From NCBI GenBank assembly GCA_017445025.1, contig JAFSVJ010000065.1, forward strand, positions 1 to 41,820: a stretch of DNA of 41,820 nt, given 5' to 3'. Origin of the DNA: Abditibacteriota bacterium. Lineage in GTDB: Bacteria; Armatimonadota; UBA5829. Of this stretch, positions 31,801 to 40,211 are shown piece by piece; position 1 is the first letter of the stretch; the number at the start of each line of letters is the position of its first letter. The notes below the pieces were generated by a model. It was given only the letters and a program-made list of their open reading frames with translations. It was not told the origin of the DNA and made no database searches. The translations under genes and the position numbers were made by a program.

Positions 31801-33056
31801 TACCAATGGAGAATATCCTTACACCCCTTGGAAATGTTATCAAATAAGGCTCCGTAAGAAGTAGCAAAGTCAAGGTTCATTATGTCTCGGAACGATGGCT
31901 TTGGCTCATAAAGCGTCATGAGAAGAAGAGTCTCAATGCCTTTGTCAAGGTATGACTGAGTATAATCTCGAAGTGTTTTGACATCATATTTTCCTTTTTC
32001 AATTTCTATGTTTTCCCAATTTCCACCAAAACCTCGTATCCATCTTGCTCCCGCATCTCTTCCTTGCTCCGGTGTGCATTGCCAGAACACTCCACCCCAA
32101 TATCCTGTCTTGGTGAGATATTTTTCAAGAGCGGGAGAAAGTCCCACACCGGCGCGTTCGGAAAGATGAGTAAAACTCTGAGATTTGGACATTATAGGTC
32201 CTTCACCATCAGAAAGAGTCCAATCCACTCTGTATTGACCATAAGGCACATTAAAGGTGACAGATTTCTTTTCCGTCTGCCCGGCTGCCACTTGTCCCAT
32301 ATCTAAAGTTTTTTCGTCTGTAAGTTTATCAAAACCATCATAAACTTTAAAATGATATAAGAGTCCCGGGACATCAGTTTGGGAAAGATTATTGGCATAA
32401 ACCTCCATCTCAGGAAGAATACCCCAAGATTTATTATATATATCATCTTTTATATGTAGAGTGTTTAGTATCGATTCCCTTGGAGTAGCTTCCACAGTGA
32501 CAGATATGTCATCAATATACATCTCCCCTACTAAAGGCGAACTATTCCCTTCTACAGCTATGCCAAAAAGTGACATAGGCATATCCTTTTTCCGATTTTT
32601 GTCCCCACTTTCCCAAGCAGGACCTTCACTGATAGGAACATTTATGTGTTGCCACCCGTTATTGAAATTATTAAGTTTAATTCCCCCCATATATATTTCA
32701 CCGGATGTGTCTTCTGTCCATATATTAAGGTATGTATCTTTGTTTTCAACAGTGATATAAGCCCAAAAATCCACAGCCTTGATTGTTCCAATAGTTTCTT
32801 TATGACAAAAGAAATTGGCAAAACCTGAAGCCGGTTCATCCTGTTTGGTAAAGTCCCAAACCCACTTCATAGCCCCTTTCCCTTGGTGAACCGTAGAAGT
32901 ATCAAGCCCCACATCAGATGAAATCTTATTATTGGAGTTCCACCAATAGAACCCCAACGAATCCCCCTCGAATTCAAATAATTTGTAGTTAATTTCTTCA
33001 GCAAACAAAGGCATTACACTCAGTATAACAACAAATAATAAAATGATTTTTCTCAT
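28869..33056 (-). CDS. secreted multidomain clan GH-A glycosidase with carbohydrate-binding modules
   Basis: 1395 aa with a clear signal peptide (MRKIILLFVVILSVMPLFAE). Order: an N-terminal jelly-roll module (~25-190, KLFEFEGDSLGFYWWNSNNK, ends MYIDDISVTVE); a linker sandwich; a TIM barrel (~310-640) with predicted acid/base E424 in WYELGNEDN and nucleophile E521 in LWSTEFGYS, the GH-A layout (GH5/GH39-like spacing); a helical segment; Ig-like repeats (~830-1060); a CBM9-like domain beginning INIDGDLSDWADALPLHLNK (~1080-1230); and a C-terminal jelly roll ending FDSMREGD...VLVDDIKVSKVR. It should bind and cut a plant or host glycan outside the cell; substrate unknown. Shine-Dalgarno GAGGTAA. 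Its leader is ~390 bases and contains element copy 3. Confidence 0.85.
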   Translation of the reverse strand: MRKIILLFVVILSVMPLFAEEINYKLFEFEGDSLGFYWWNSNNKISSDVGLDTSTVHQGKGAMKWVWDFTKQDEPASGFANFFCHKETIGTIKAVDFWAYITVENKDTYLNIWTEDTSGEIYMGGIKLNNFNNGWQHINVPISEGPAWESGDKNRKKDMPMSLFGIAVEGNSSPLVGEMYIDDISVTVEATPRESILNTLHIKDDIYNKSWGILPEMEVYANNLSQTDVPGLLYHFKVYDGFDKLTDEKTLDMGQVAAGQTEKKSVTFNVPYGQYRVDWTLSDGEGPIMSKSQSFTHLSERAGVGLSPALEKYLTKTGYWGGVFWQCTPEQGRDAGARWIRGFGGNWENIEIEKGKYDVKTLRDYTQSYLDKGIETLLLMTLYEPKPSFRDIMNLDFATSYGALFDNISKGCKDILHWYELGNEDNGANKLLYTEVARNGAAGIRKNDSTALIGNSGTAFVDVSWFELQKKRDLFKYFDLIITHPYTVTSSPEEWGVYDQGQNMINFIDSIGGFKELWSTEFGYSIGGDGYIIPDTTRAKYLVRHFLIQIAAGYLKPGLYSWDGHFGIYANEQGTSSLVAVHNMTKLLEGYRYAGFLTKEGYTWAVVYEKLGADPIVIAWNLNGQVNYPIKHSKVLDLYGNPVNTDGDSVVLSDSPIYIYGADNNILKEAYKDSVLKELARYEKLTGFNFGDDTGAEEMFLLLNRYSDDSAAQFHLLKALMVSARYEDIPKDADKESVAKAFITKAKKALEDARLNDTDNPRLRWALHQFENLEYERLFAIEEKSPFEKNIRNAQKILAFWATDNFITSDTKTNKKLFEEQKQVWTYLYTKDKDGKSFSEKLSFVPGKATGVEARVNNYANKATVANVSLKLPEGWTCEPQVQKVSLKPGKSETTYFEITAASSTSKDFEIITKTDIGGKPSRVGYAVMNEITLLAPVILTQIPMTGLITDTPMSFNLKNVDSKTHSGEVIICLTSDKSILGSFGFENLGPDETVNCQMSVNENISNIQNYDMYAEIRLDNGMTGRVDFSCDFSVATKAISPINIDGDLSDWADALPLHLNKIDYTNNSFGGAWSPEDLSGTVYYKWDEDNLYMAAKVKDQTFNQGLTGASTWMQDSLQFALVPTETPKKFYEYCMAYTPEGPQIYMDMASDPSREGLKEDIPLSIKLSQGEAVYELAIPWAKYEAEFGKPFPGKEMFYDILLNDDDAVTPRRYMERFTINIVHDKGTHNLGVLKLIDQAESLKLSDEKVILRENFDSMREGDPDLWKVIHKGAPILKVAEGYGINNSNALYLYSDSEIPDTYSLMTKTVDVEPGAEYELSMKIKGSVKGDAVFGVCSDQWGNQDMSYIDAKGEYPDWTEIKFRFTSGISTKNIIIRNGVVLDVLVDDIKVSKVR

Positions 33057-33187
33057 ACTTACCTCATAATAGATGAAAATATATATATTTCCAAAATATA
33101 GTGTTAAATATCAGTCACTCTATATACAGAGTAGACATTATTTTTTTAGTGGTTTTTATTACCACTAATTATATATCATAAATATAA

Positions 33188-33387
33188 AATTACAAAGGAC
33201 CAAAAATATCAATTTTTCGCAAGAAATTGCGAATGCAGTTGTGGACCGTAGACGCGGAGCAAAATGTCATTTTTCAATGCATTAATCATTAATAAGATAT
33301 TATTTTGTAAGAATCGCCTGGAAGATACAAAAGGAGACATTTCATTAAGTAAAAAAATACTTTTGGGCATTTGAGATTTTATTTTAA
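33188..33387 (+). repeat. ~200-bp structured intergenic element, copy 3 (divergent)
   Basis: Matches copies 1 and 2 at the ends (ATTACAAA..CC.AAAA...CAATTTTT on the left; TTTGAGATTTTATTTTA on the right) and in the order GTTGTGGACCGTAGACGCGG, CAAAAT...ATTTTG pairing, GAATCGCC, then AAAAGGAGACAT. The central loop sequence is different. It lies between the promoter at 33447-33475 and the glycosidase gene, so it would be transcribed, reversed, in that leader. The rest of the 33057-33592 gap holds two small hairpins (ACTCTATATACAGAGT near 33117; AGTGGTTTTTATTACCACT near 33150), the promoter and the RND terminator. Confidence 0.6.
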
Positions 33388-33446
33388 GCAATAATCACTT
33401 AAATATAAGATTTAACAATCAATAATAATTTTAAATACCCATAATT

Positions 33447-33475
33447 AATATACCATAAACTATCATATTTGTCAA
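33447..33475 (-). promoter_or_regulatory. promoter of the glycosidase / DUF6067 operon
   Basis: TTGACA (33470-33475), 17 bases ending TATGG, TATATT (33447-33452) on the minus strand. It implies a leader of about 390 bases. Confidence 0.7.
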
Positions 33476-33557
33476 ACTTTTAAATTAGTGCACAATTCTC
33501 TAAATCACAAAAATGTAGTAATTTATGCAACTATTTTGATTTTCTATTTTTGAATAT

Positions 33558-33584
33558 AAAAAAAACGCTCCCATGTTGGGAGCG
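33558..33584 (-). terminator. intrinsic terminator of the efflux operon
   Basis: CGCTCCC-AACAT-GGGAGCG followed on the minus strand by eight T, a few bases after the RND stop codon. Confidence 0.92.
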
Positions 33585-33592
33585 TATACAAA

Positions 33593-36500
33593 CTAAGCAA
33601 TATCTGTTGGGTCAAAGTCTTCGGAACGGTTAGCTGACCATTCGTCCTCTTTCTCATCATCGGCTTTCTTAAGTCCTTTCAAGAACGGTGCCTTCAATAC
33701 CCACTTCCATATTGCGTCTACTATATCATATACCACCGGAATAACCAGCAAGGTTAGGAACATAGATACACACAAACCACCGATAACCGCTATAGCCATA
33801 CCACTTCTAAGCTCTGAACCCGGAGCTTGACTTATAGCCATAGGCATCATACCACCAATCATAGCTATGGTGGTCATCATAATAGGCCTCAATCTTGCAC
33901 ATCCCGCATTTATAAGGGCCTCGTGTTTTGTAAGTCCCCTCTGCCTACAGGTATTGGTATAGTCACACATCAAGATGGCATTCTTAGTTACCAGTCCGAT
34001 AAGCATTATCATACCTATCATGGAAATCATATTAAGCTGAGTTCCCGTTATATACAGTGCCAGCAGAGCACCAACCATAGCTTGAGGAATGGTAAAGAAT
34101 ATAACAAGTGGCGTCAGCAATGATTCAAACAGAGCACACATCAAGAAGTATGTTAAGAACAAAGCTATTGTCAGAGAAGTAAGCATATATCCAAAGTTCT
34201 CTGCCATATCCTCTGAGGAACCCGTTGTGGAAATGGTCACACCAACAGGGAGTTTTATTTTAGCTATCTCCTCATCACATCTTGTCTGCAAGTTACCTAA
34301 GGAATATCCCTTACCAACGTTACTTGAAATAGTGATCTTTCTAAGTCTTGATTCTCTTTCAATCTTGTTTGGAGCATAACCGTCAACTATATCCGCAATA
34401 TCTTTGGCATATATAGGTCTACCATCTTTATTTGTGATAATTACATCGGATATTTGCTCAACGGTTGATCTATCCTCTTTCCTATATCTGATATTAATAT
34501 CATATTCGGAACCGTCTTCTCTGAACTTGGTATCAGTATTACCTGTATAGGCTGTTCTCAAAGCACTACCTATACCGGAAACAGACAATCCCATATCTGC
34601 AATTTTATCTCTTCTTATCTTTAACTGCTTTTCAGGAGTTCCCGGTTTGTAAGAAATATCTACGTCAGTCACACCTTCAATCTTTCCCATAGCATCGGAG
34701 ACTTGCTCTGCAATTGCGTAAAGGTTATCCATATTAGTGCTTCCTTGAACCTTATAGGCTACACCATTTCCTTCGGATCCTCCACCACCCATACCTTGAG
34801 CGGTTATTGTCACATTAACAGGACCGGAAATGGCCGCCACCTTCGCATATAAACCATTTATAACATCTGCTATAGAAACACCCGGTCTAAATCTCTTATC
34901 CCACATATAGCAGTTTATGGCGGCATAGTTATCACCGGTTTCACCACCAACACTTCTTGTAGAAGTAGAACCCACTGTGGTCACGTATGCCGGGTTAAGT
35001 TTTACCTTTTCTTTCTTAAACCAAGAAATAGGGTTATAAATCAAGAATTCCTTATGTTCCACCTCTTTAGGTTGCAAATAAGGAATATCTGCCACAACCT
35101 TTTCGAAATCTCTCATAACTCTGTCGGTTTCATCCAAAGAAGTTCCTTCGGGAGTTCTAACGGTTATACTAAACTGACCTTGGTCCAAATCCGGGAAGAA
35201 GGAAACTTGCAAAGGAAATCGAACAGTGAGCAAAATTGCCACAGCCACAATTGTATATATAACCGGGGCAAACTTATCCGGTTGGGTAAAGATAGCTATA
35301 ACACAACAAACTATGGTTATAATACCTAAAGCTATTCTTCCCGGTGTCAGGAAGGGGCTTGTCAATTGTGTCACAATAAAAAGCATACCCATACCAATCA
35401 TTAAAGTGGTAAACTTATTGCTCAAGGTCCATTCCACAACTCCTCTATATGCGTTGGTTATGGCTTCAATAGCATATTTAAACAAGTCCATAAACTTGTT
35501 AAATCCATAGTTTACTCTATCTAAAAATCCCGCTTTGCCTGACTTAACTCTACTCTCAAGTTCTTCAAGCTCTTTCTCTGTTTCTGATTCTTTCTTCATC
35601 CACTTAGAAGCAAGCATAGGGGTCAAGGTGAAGGACATCAACAGTGAGAAACCTACAGCTATGGCAATGGTTACACCAAATTGTCTCATAACTCTTCCTA
35701 CCAAACCACCCATAAAGGCAATAGGCAAGAACACCACTATATCTACAAGAGATATGGCAACAGCGGCAAAACCAATCTCAGATCTACCATTAACCGCAGC
35801 ATCCACAACTTCCTCACCCTTTCGAAGGTGTCTTTCAATGTTTTCCAAAACAACGATGGAGTCATCCACCAAGATACCGATTACCAATGCCAAAGCCAAA
35901 AGTGACATGGTATTTAGTGAAAACTTCATTGCACTGATAGGTCCGTAAGTAGCAAAAAGGGATGTAGGAATAGCAATGGAAACAATAAAGGTTCCTCTTA
36001 TGGAGTGCAAGAACAACAGAACTATGATAACAACTATAACAATAGCTTCTCCTAAGGTCTTGTTAACCTCAAAAATAGAGGTATCAATAAATTCAGAAGA
36101 GTCGTTTATCATAACCAGCTGCGCACCGGAGGGAAGAGATTCCTTATTCATTTCTTCCATCATCTTTCGCACATCTTTAGCTACAGCAACAGTGTTACCT
36201 TCAGTAGACTTGGTTATAGAAAGCATAACACAGTCTTTTCCGTTAACTCTGGTATACTTAGTCTTTTCTTTTATATCATCAGTAATAGTCGCAAGGTCTT
36301 TAAGGTAGAAAGATTGACCTTGACGATTGGAAATTTTAACCTGTTTAATATCGTCTATATTGGTAAACTCACCTGTAGATCTGATCGCGTAGGAGAACTT
36401 GTCTCCTCGCAAAGTTCCCGCAGGCACATTCAATGTGGCAAGGGACAAAGCTGTGCTTAATTCGCTCATACTGAGGTTGTAAGCGGTCAATCTGTTGGCA

Positions 36501-37063
36501 TCAACATCAATGTGAATCTCTCTTTCATCACCACCGTTTACGGAAACTTCAGTTACACCGTTAATGGTAGCAAGCTCATCTTTTATTACCTTATCCGCAA
36601 GTCTTCGAAGTTCCTTTGAAGGGAGAGTTCCATTCAAAGCCAAGTTCATAATCGGGAACGAAGAAGTGTTTACCTTCATAATAACAGGTTCATCCGCATC
36701 GTCCGGAAGAGACCTTTTGGCAACGGCTACCTTATCACGAACATCCGCCGCAGCGTCTGCTGTGTTGGTTCCCAGCCTAAACTCCAACATAATCATACCC
36801 ATACCTTCAATAGCTGTTGAAGATAGAGTTTTAAGGTTTTCAACACCGGCTACATTTTGTTCAATAACCTGGTTGATTTGTTGTTCAATTTCATCAGGAC
36901 CTGCACCAACGTATGAAATGGTTACAACTACATAAGGAACATCAATGTTAGGAATAAGTTCCTTACTCATATTTCTCTGGCCCATAACACCAAAGAAAAT
37001 AAGAGCCAACACAAACATACATATAAAGATTGGTCGCCTGATAGCAGTAATGGTTAAACCCAT
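33593..37063 (-). CDS. RND efflux pump inner-membrane permease (AcrB/HAE1 type)
   Basis: 1156 aa, about 110 longer than AcrB. It uses the proton gradient to drive drugs, lipids or other compounds from the periplasm through a TolC channel. Seen: the first helix (RRPIFICMFVLALIFFGVMG), porter signatures (DEIEQQINQVIEQNVAGVENL), the helix-4 proton-relay pair D400/D401 in IGILVDDSIVVLEN, and the repeat in the second half (MIGLVTKNAILMCDYTNTCRQRG). Residues ~490-620 hold an acidic, coiled stretch (KKESETEKELEELESRVKSG) and extra hydrophobic segments before FFPDLDQGQ, longer than in AcrB. GGAGA is upstream of the ATG. Its cognate adaptor and channel genes lie upstream in the same operon, with a 163-base gap after the adaptor gene. 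Confidence 0.95.
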   Translation of the reverse strand: MGLTITAIRRPIFICMFVLALIFFGVMGQRNMSKELIPNIDVPYVVVTISYVGAGPDEIEQQINQVIEQNVAGVENLKTLSSTAIEGMGMIMLEFRLGTNTADAAADVRDKVAVAKRSLPDDADEPVIMKVNTSSFPIMNLALNGTLPSKELRRLADKVIKDELATINGVTEVSVNGGDEREIHIDVDANRLTAYNLSMSELSTALSLATLNVPAGTLRGDKFSYAIRSTGEFTNIDDIKQVKISNRQGQSFYLKDLATITDDIKEKTKYTRVNGKDCVMLSITKSTEGNTVAVAKDVRKMMEEMNKESLPSGAQLVMINDSSEFIDTSIFEVNKTLGEAIVIVVIIVLLFLHSIRGTFIVSIAIPTSLFATYGPISAMKFSLNTMSLLALALVIGILVDDSIVVLENIERHLRKGEEVVDAAVNGRSEIGFAAVAISLVDIVVFLPIAFMGGLVGRVMRQFGVTIAIAVGFSLLMSFTLTPMLASKWMKKESETEKELEELESRVKSGKAGFLDRVNYGFNKFMDLFKYAIEAITNAYRGVVEWTLSNKFTTLMIGMGMLFIVTQLTSPFLTPGRIALGIITIVCCVIAIFTQPDKFAPVIYTIVAVAILLTVRFPLQVSFFPDLDQGQFSITVRTPEGTSLDETDRVMRDFEKVVADIPYLQPKEVEHKEFLIYNPISWFKKEKVKLNPAYVTTVGSTSTRSVGGETGDNYAAINCYMWDKRFRPGVSIADVINGLYAKVAAISGPVNVTITAQGMGGGGSEGNGVAYKVQGSTNMDNLYAIAEQVSDAMGKIEGVTDVDISYKPGTPEKQLKIRRDKIADMGLSVSGIGSALRTAYTGNTDTKFREDGSEYDINIRYRKEDRSTVEQISDVIITNKDGRPIYAKDIADIVDGYAPNKIERESRLRKITISSNVGKGYSLGNLQTRCDEEIAKIKLPVGVTISTTGSSEDMAENFGYMLTSLTIALFLTYFLMCALFESLLTPLVIFFTIPQAMVGALLALYITGTQLNMISMIGMIMLIGLVTKNAILMCDYTNTCRQRGLTKHEALINAGCARLRPIMMTTIAMIGGMMPMAISQAPGSELRSGMAIAVIGGLCVSMFLTLLVIPVVYDIVDAIWKWVLKAPFLKGLKKADDEKEDEWSANRSEDFDPTDIA

Positions 37064-37226
37064 AAATATCTCCTATATAAACACACAAAGAAAACTACAT
37101 TAATAAAAAGCAAAACTTGTTGACTATAACCACCAAAGCCAACCTTAAAAATCAAAACCGGTCAACATAAGTGGTGAAAATCAACACATAATTATGCATT
37201 GCACATTATTAAATCAATCTGCAAAT
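37064..37226. repeat. spacer with degenerate AAATTTGC 3' module after the membrane-fusion gene
   Basis: On the minus strand the adaptor gene ends AAT-TAA-ATTTGC, followed by AGATTGATTTAATAATGTGC and AATGCATAATTATG. This repeats, in order, the infB 3' end (AAT-TAA-ATTTGC, hairpin, AATTTAATAATGCACAATG). The right arm has decayed. The remainder carries the RND Shine-Dalgarno; no promoter is clear. Confidence 0.6.
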
Positions 37227-38714
37227 TTAATTTCCGCTTTCCTTAGCTATCTCTTCAGCTGATTCTATCTTAATCTTAGTTCCGTCGGAAAGTGAAGCTA
37301 TACCGGAGGTGGCTATTTCTTCATTTCCTTTCAGTTCACCTGCCTTCAAAGGCACGATTTCAGCGTTTTCAAGATATTTTGAAACGATTTCTATATTAAC
37401 TTGTTTTACTTTATCACCATCAACCACAAATATGGAAGTAATACCTTGGGAAACTTTAATAGCAGCTTGAGGAGCAATAATAACACCATCATGTCTGTTA
37501 GTATTAAGCAAACCATCGGCAAACATTCCCGCTTTTATGGCGGTAGTGGCATTTGTTAGTTTTATCTTTACGGAGTATCCTCTTGTGGAAGCATCAGCCA
37601 CAGGATAAATAGCAGCTACCTTTCCTGTAAAGTCCTGACCTTTAATACCGTCCAGGGTCACATCCACGACTTGACCTATCTTAACATTATCAATATCAAT
37701 TTCTGATACATTGGCAAGGTAATACATATCCTTAACAGAAACTATCTCACCTAAGGAAGTGCCGGCAGAAACAGTCTGTCCGGGATCCACGGTTCTGGTA
37801 GAAACTATACCGTCCACTTTTGAAGTTATAAGTGTATTTTTGAGATTATCTCTTGCTATATCAACTTGGGCTTGAGCGGAATCTATGGATGCCTTAATCA
37901 TTTTTATACTTTCATCTTTCATGGCAACCTGAAGAGCATTAGACTTGGCTTGTCTCAAATTCTCTTGTGCAGTTTGAACACCTAACTCAGCCTTTCGGAT
38001 TTCTTCATCTCTACCTTGGTCTTTTAAGAGAGAGAGTTGTTCCTTTGCAGAGTCAAGAGCCTTTTTATTCACGTCAGCTGCAAGTTTCATGTTTTCATAA
38101 TCACTAAGGGATACGGCACCTTTTTCGTAAAGACCTTTATATCTTTCCGCATCCTTTTGAGATTTATCATAATTATATTGGGCAGAATTAACTGCATTCT
38201 CCTGTTGAACTATCTGTTGGTTTCTGTATGGCAATTTTGCCAGTTTTAAACTTTCCTCTGCGGACTTAAGAGCTAACTTGGCATTTTGAACTCCCGCATC
38301 CGTTTGAACAACTGTGTTTTGTTTATCAACAATAGCTTGTGAAAGAGAAGCCTTTTGTTGGTTAAGAGCCATTTGAGCTTGTTTTAGGGCATCTCGATAA
38401 GTATCTTGTTCCAGTTTTACAAGAGCTTGTCCTTTGCGAACCGTATCACCTTCACGAACATATACAGCTTCAACTTTACCGGCGACCTTTCCGGTTATAA
38501 TCTGTTTATCAAGGGGTTTAATGTTACCCGTCAATTCTACAGTCTGTTGAATATCTCCCACGGTCAAATTTCCCACTTCAATAGGGAAACCTTCCGCCTC
38601 CTGAACTTGATCGATGGTCTTTACCGGATCCACTTTACTTCTGTAAAAACCAAAACCTGCCAATATACCTACAGCTACCACAATAGCTATTATGGCAATT
38701 ATCTTTTTCTTCAT
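37227..38714 (-). CDS. RND efflux membrane-fusion (periplasmic adaptor) protein
   Basis: 495 aa, HlyD/AcrA family. An N-terminal membrane segment (IIAIIAIVVAVGILAGFGFY, residues 4-23) anchors it; it links the RND pump to TolC across the periplasm. The barrel-sandwich half-motif GKVAGKVEAVYVREGDTV is near 75-92 and pairs with TLITSKVDGIVSTRTVDPGQTV after a long helical hairpin (~105-280) rich in Gln/Ala/Lys (coiled coil). A beta-barrel domain follows (IDIDNVKIGQVVDVTLDGIK). The hairpin is long, as in MacA-type adaptors. The start has GGAGG upstream and overlaps the tolC stop by 4 bases (ATGA), so translation is coupled. Confidence 0.94.
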   Translation of the reverse strand: MKKKIIAIIAIVVAVGILAGFGFYRSKVDPVKTIDQVQEAEGFPIEVGNLTVGDIQQTVELTGNIKPLDKQIITGKVAGKVEAVYVREGDTVRKGQALVKLEQDTYRDALKQAQMALNQQKASLSQAIVDKQNTVVQTDAGVQNAKLALKSAEESLKLAKLPYRNQQIVQQENAVNSAQYNYDKSQKDAERYKGLYEKGAVSLSDYENMKLAADVNKKALDSAKEQLSLLKDQGRDEEIRKAELGVQTAQENLRQAKSNALQVAMKDESIKMIKASIDSAQAQVDIARDNLKNTLITSKVDGIVSTRTVDPGQTVSAGTSLGEIVSVKDMYYLANVSEIDIDNVKIGQVVDVTLDGIKGQDFTGKVAAIYPVADASTRGYSVKIKLTNATTAIKAGMFADGLLNTNRHDGVIIAPQAAIKVSQGITSIFVVDGDKVKQVNIEIVSKYLENAEIVPLKAGELKGNEEIATSGIASLSDGTKIKIESAEEIAKESGN

Positions 38715-40063
38715 TTATTTCCTCCGGTTTCTGCTTTCTTAATCTTCACAGGCTTTTTGTTCACATCTTCTATTATTGAATTTGCATAATCATTAACTTT
38801 TAAAGTAGTGGCAATCTCTCTTTCAAGAGCAACCAAACTTATAGCATAACTATATTTTGCAACAGAAAGAGCATTTTGAGCTGCCACAAGCTGATCCAAA
38901 CTGTTAGATACATCGAGATATGTTCCTAAGTTTTCTTCATAACGAACTTGTGAGATTTCATAAGCTTCCTGAGCAAGTTTTACAGCTGATTCACAGGTTG
39001 TTATCTGAGCCTTGGCTGTTTCACAAGCAAGCTTGGCATTTAAAACACCTGTTATAATACCTTGTTTAATGGCCTCTATTTGATCCTTTTGGGCATCTGC
39101 CTTACTCTGGGCTATTTCTGTATTATATTTTTGAATTCCACCATCAAAAATGGGAATAGAGAGATTTGCCGTAGCTGACCAAGTGGTATCCTTTGATTCA
39201 GTTTGGTTTACCAAAAGTTGATCCACATTACCTACAAGTGCAAGAGAAGGATTATTAACCTTTTTCTCAGCCAAAACACTCAAGTTTGCTGTTTCAAGGT
39301 CTTGATAAGCTTTCTTAAGCTCAGGACGATTTTCAAAAGCGATTTTCAATAAATCGTCGTCCATATTAACATTGGCAACGTTTAAATCAATAATCTTAGT
39401 CGGATAAACAAAATCACTTTCCTTTCCGAGAACATAATTAAATGTGTTTACTGTCTGAGAATAAACTCCTTCAGCATTGATAACATCATTCTTTCTTGTA
39501 GAAAGATCGTATTCCTGACGAGTAATATCAAATTTTGCCTTTACTCCGGCTTCCACTTCTTGGTTGATTTTGATTAAATAATCTTCAGAAAGTTTTTCAG
39601 CTGACTTAGCTGTGGCAACATTCTCTTCATATAATAAACATTGAAGATAACTTGTTTTTACATTTTTAATAAGATCCAAAATAGTGGTAGTCAAGCCTAT
39701 TTCACTTGACTTGTAAAGAGATTTGCTACCTTTTACATAAGTTCCCATGGTGTCCCCAATATCAATGGGGAAAGTAATCGTCACTTGAGCATCGGACATC
39801 CTTGAGGGGGAGGTGACTATACCTTCCGTTTCCACCTTAGGACCTCTTTCTGTATAAGCAACTGCTCCTTTTACAGTGGGATTATAATATGAATTAGCCA
39901 AATCAATGGTTTTCTTTGCTTGGTTAAGACTCTCTGTGTAAATCTTTACAGAAGGAGCATTTTCCAAAGCAATGTCAATAGACTGATCCATATTAACCGG
40001 CTCTAAAGCATAAACAGAAGAGATTAATGCCAAGAGCAATAGAATCTTTAGACCTAATTTCAT
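38711..40063 (-). CDS. TolC family outer-membrane channel protein
   Basis: 450 aa with a signal peptide (MKLGLKILLLLALISSVYA). TolC-type repeats are visible as two halves, each starting with a conserved pattern: MDQSIDIALENAPSVKIYTE and, in the second half, DDDLLKIAFENRPELKKAYQD. Long Gln/Ala/Glu-rich helices follow in each. It forms the trimeric outer-membrane exit duct for the RND pump and so shows that the cell is diderm. AGGAGA before the ATG. It heads the operon; a possible leader hairpin at 40119-40169 lies upstream, but no consensus promoter was found. Confidence 0.93.
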   Translation of the reverse strand: MKLGLKILLLLALISSVYALEPVNMDQSIDIALENAPSVKIYTESLNQAKKTIDLANSYYNPTVKGAVAYTERGPKVETEGIVTSPSRMSDAQVTITFPIDIGDTMGTYVKGSKSLYKSSEIGLTTTILDLIKNVKTSYLQCLLYEENVATAKSAEKLSEDYLIKINQEVEAGVKAKFDITRQEYDLSTRKNDVINAEGVYSQTVNTFNYVLGKESDFVYPTKIIDLNVANVNMDDDLLKIAFENRPELKKAYQDLETANLSVLAEKKVNNPSLALVGNVDQLLVNQTESKDTTWSATANLSIPIFDGGIQKYNTEIAQSKADAQKDQIEAIKQGIITGVLNAKLACETAKAQITTCESAVKLAQEAYEISQVRYEENLGTYLDVSNSLDQLVAAQNALSVAKYSYAISLVALEREIATTLKVNDYANSIIEDVNKKPVKIKKAETGGNK

Positions 40064-40118
40064 TAACTTCTCCTAACTAAAATGTTTCAAACAATCAACT
40101 TCTAATAATCAAATATAC

Positions 40119-40169
40119 TTAAGCCCCTAAGGACAAAATAAAGATAACTTCACCATCTTTAAAGGCTTA
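40119..40169 (-). promoter_or_regulatory. nested hairpin upstream of tolC (terminator or attenuator)
   Basis: On the minus strand AAAGAT-ggtgaagtt-ATCTTT is followed by ATTTTG, all enclosed by an outer AAGCC/GGCTT pair. It could end the PPC-protein transcript or attenuate tolC. The stem is weak (6 bp). Confidence 0.4.
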
Positions 40170-40211
40170 ATTACTGCCACTCATAATCAATAGCACTAAT
40201 GCTTTAATACC

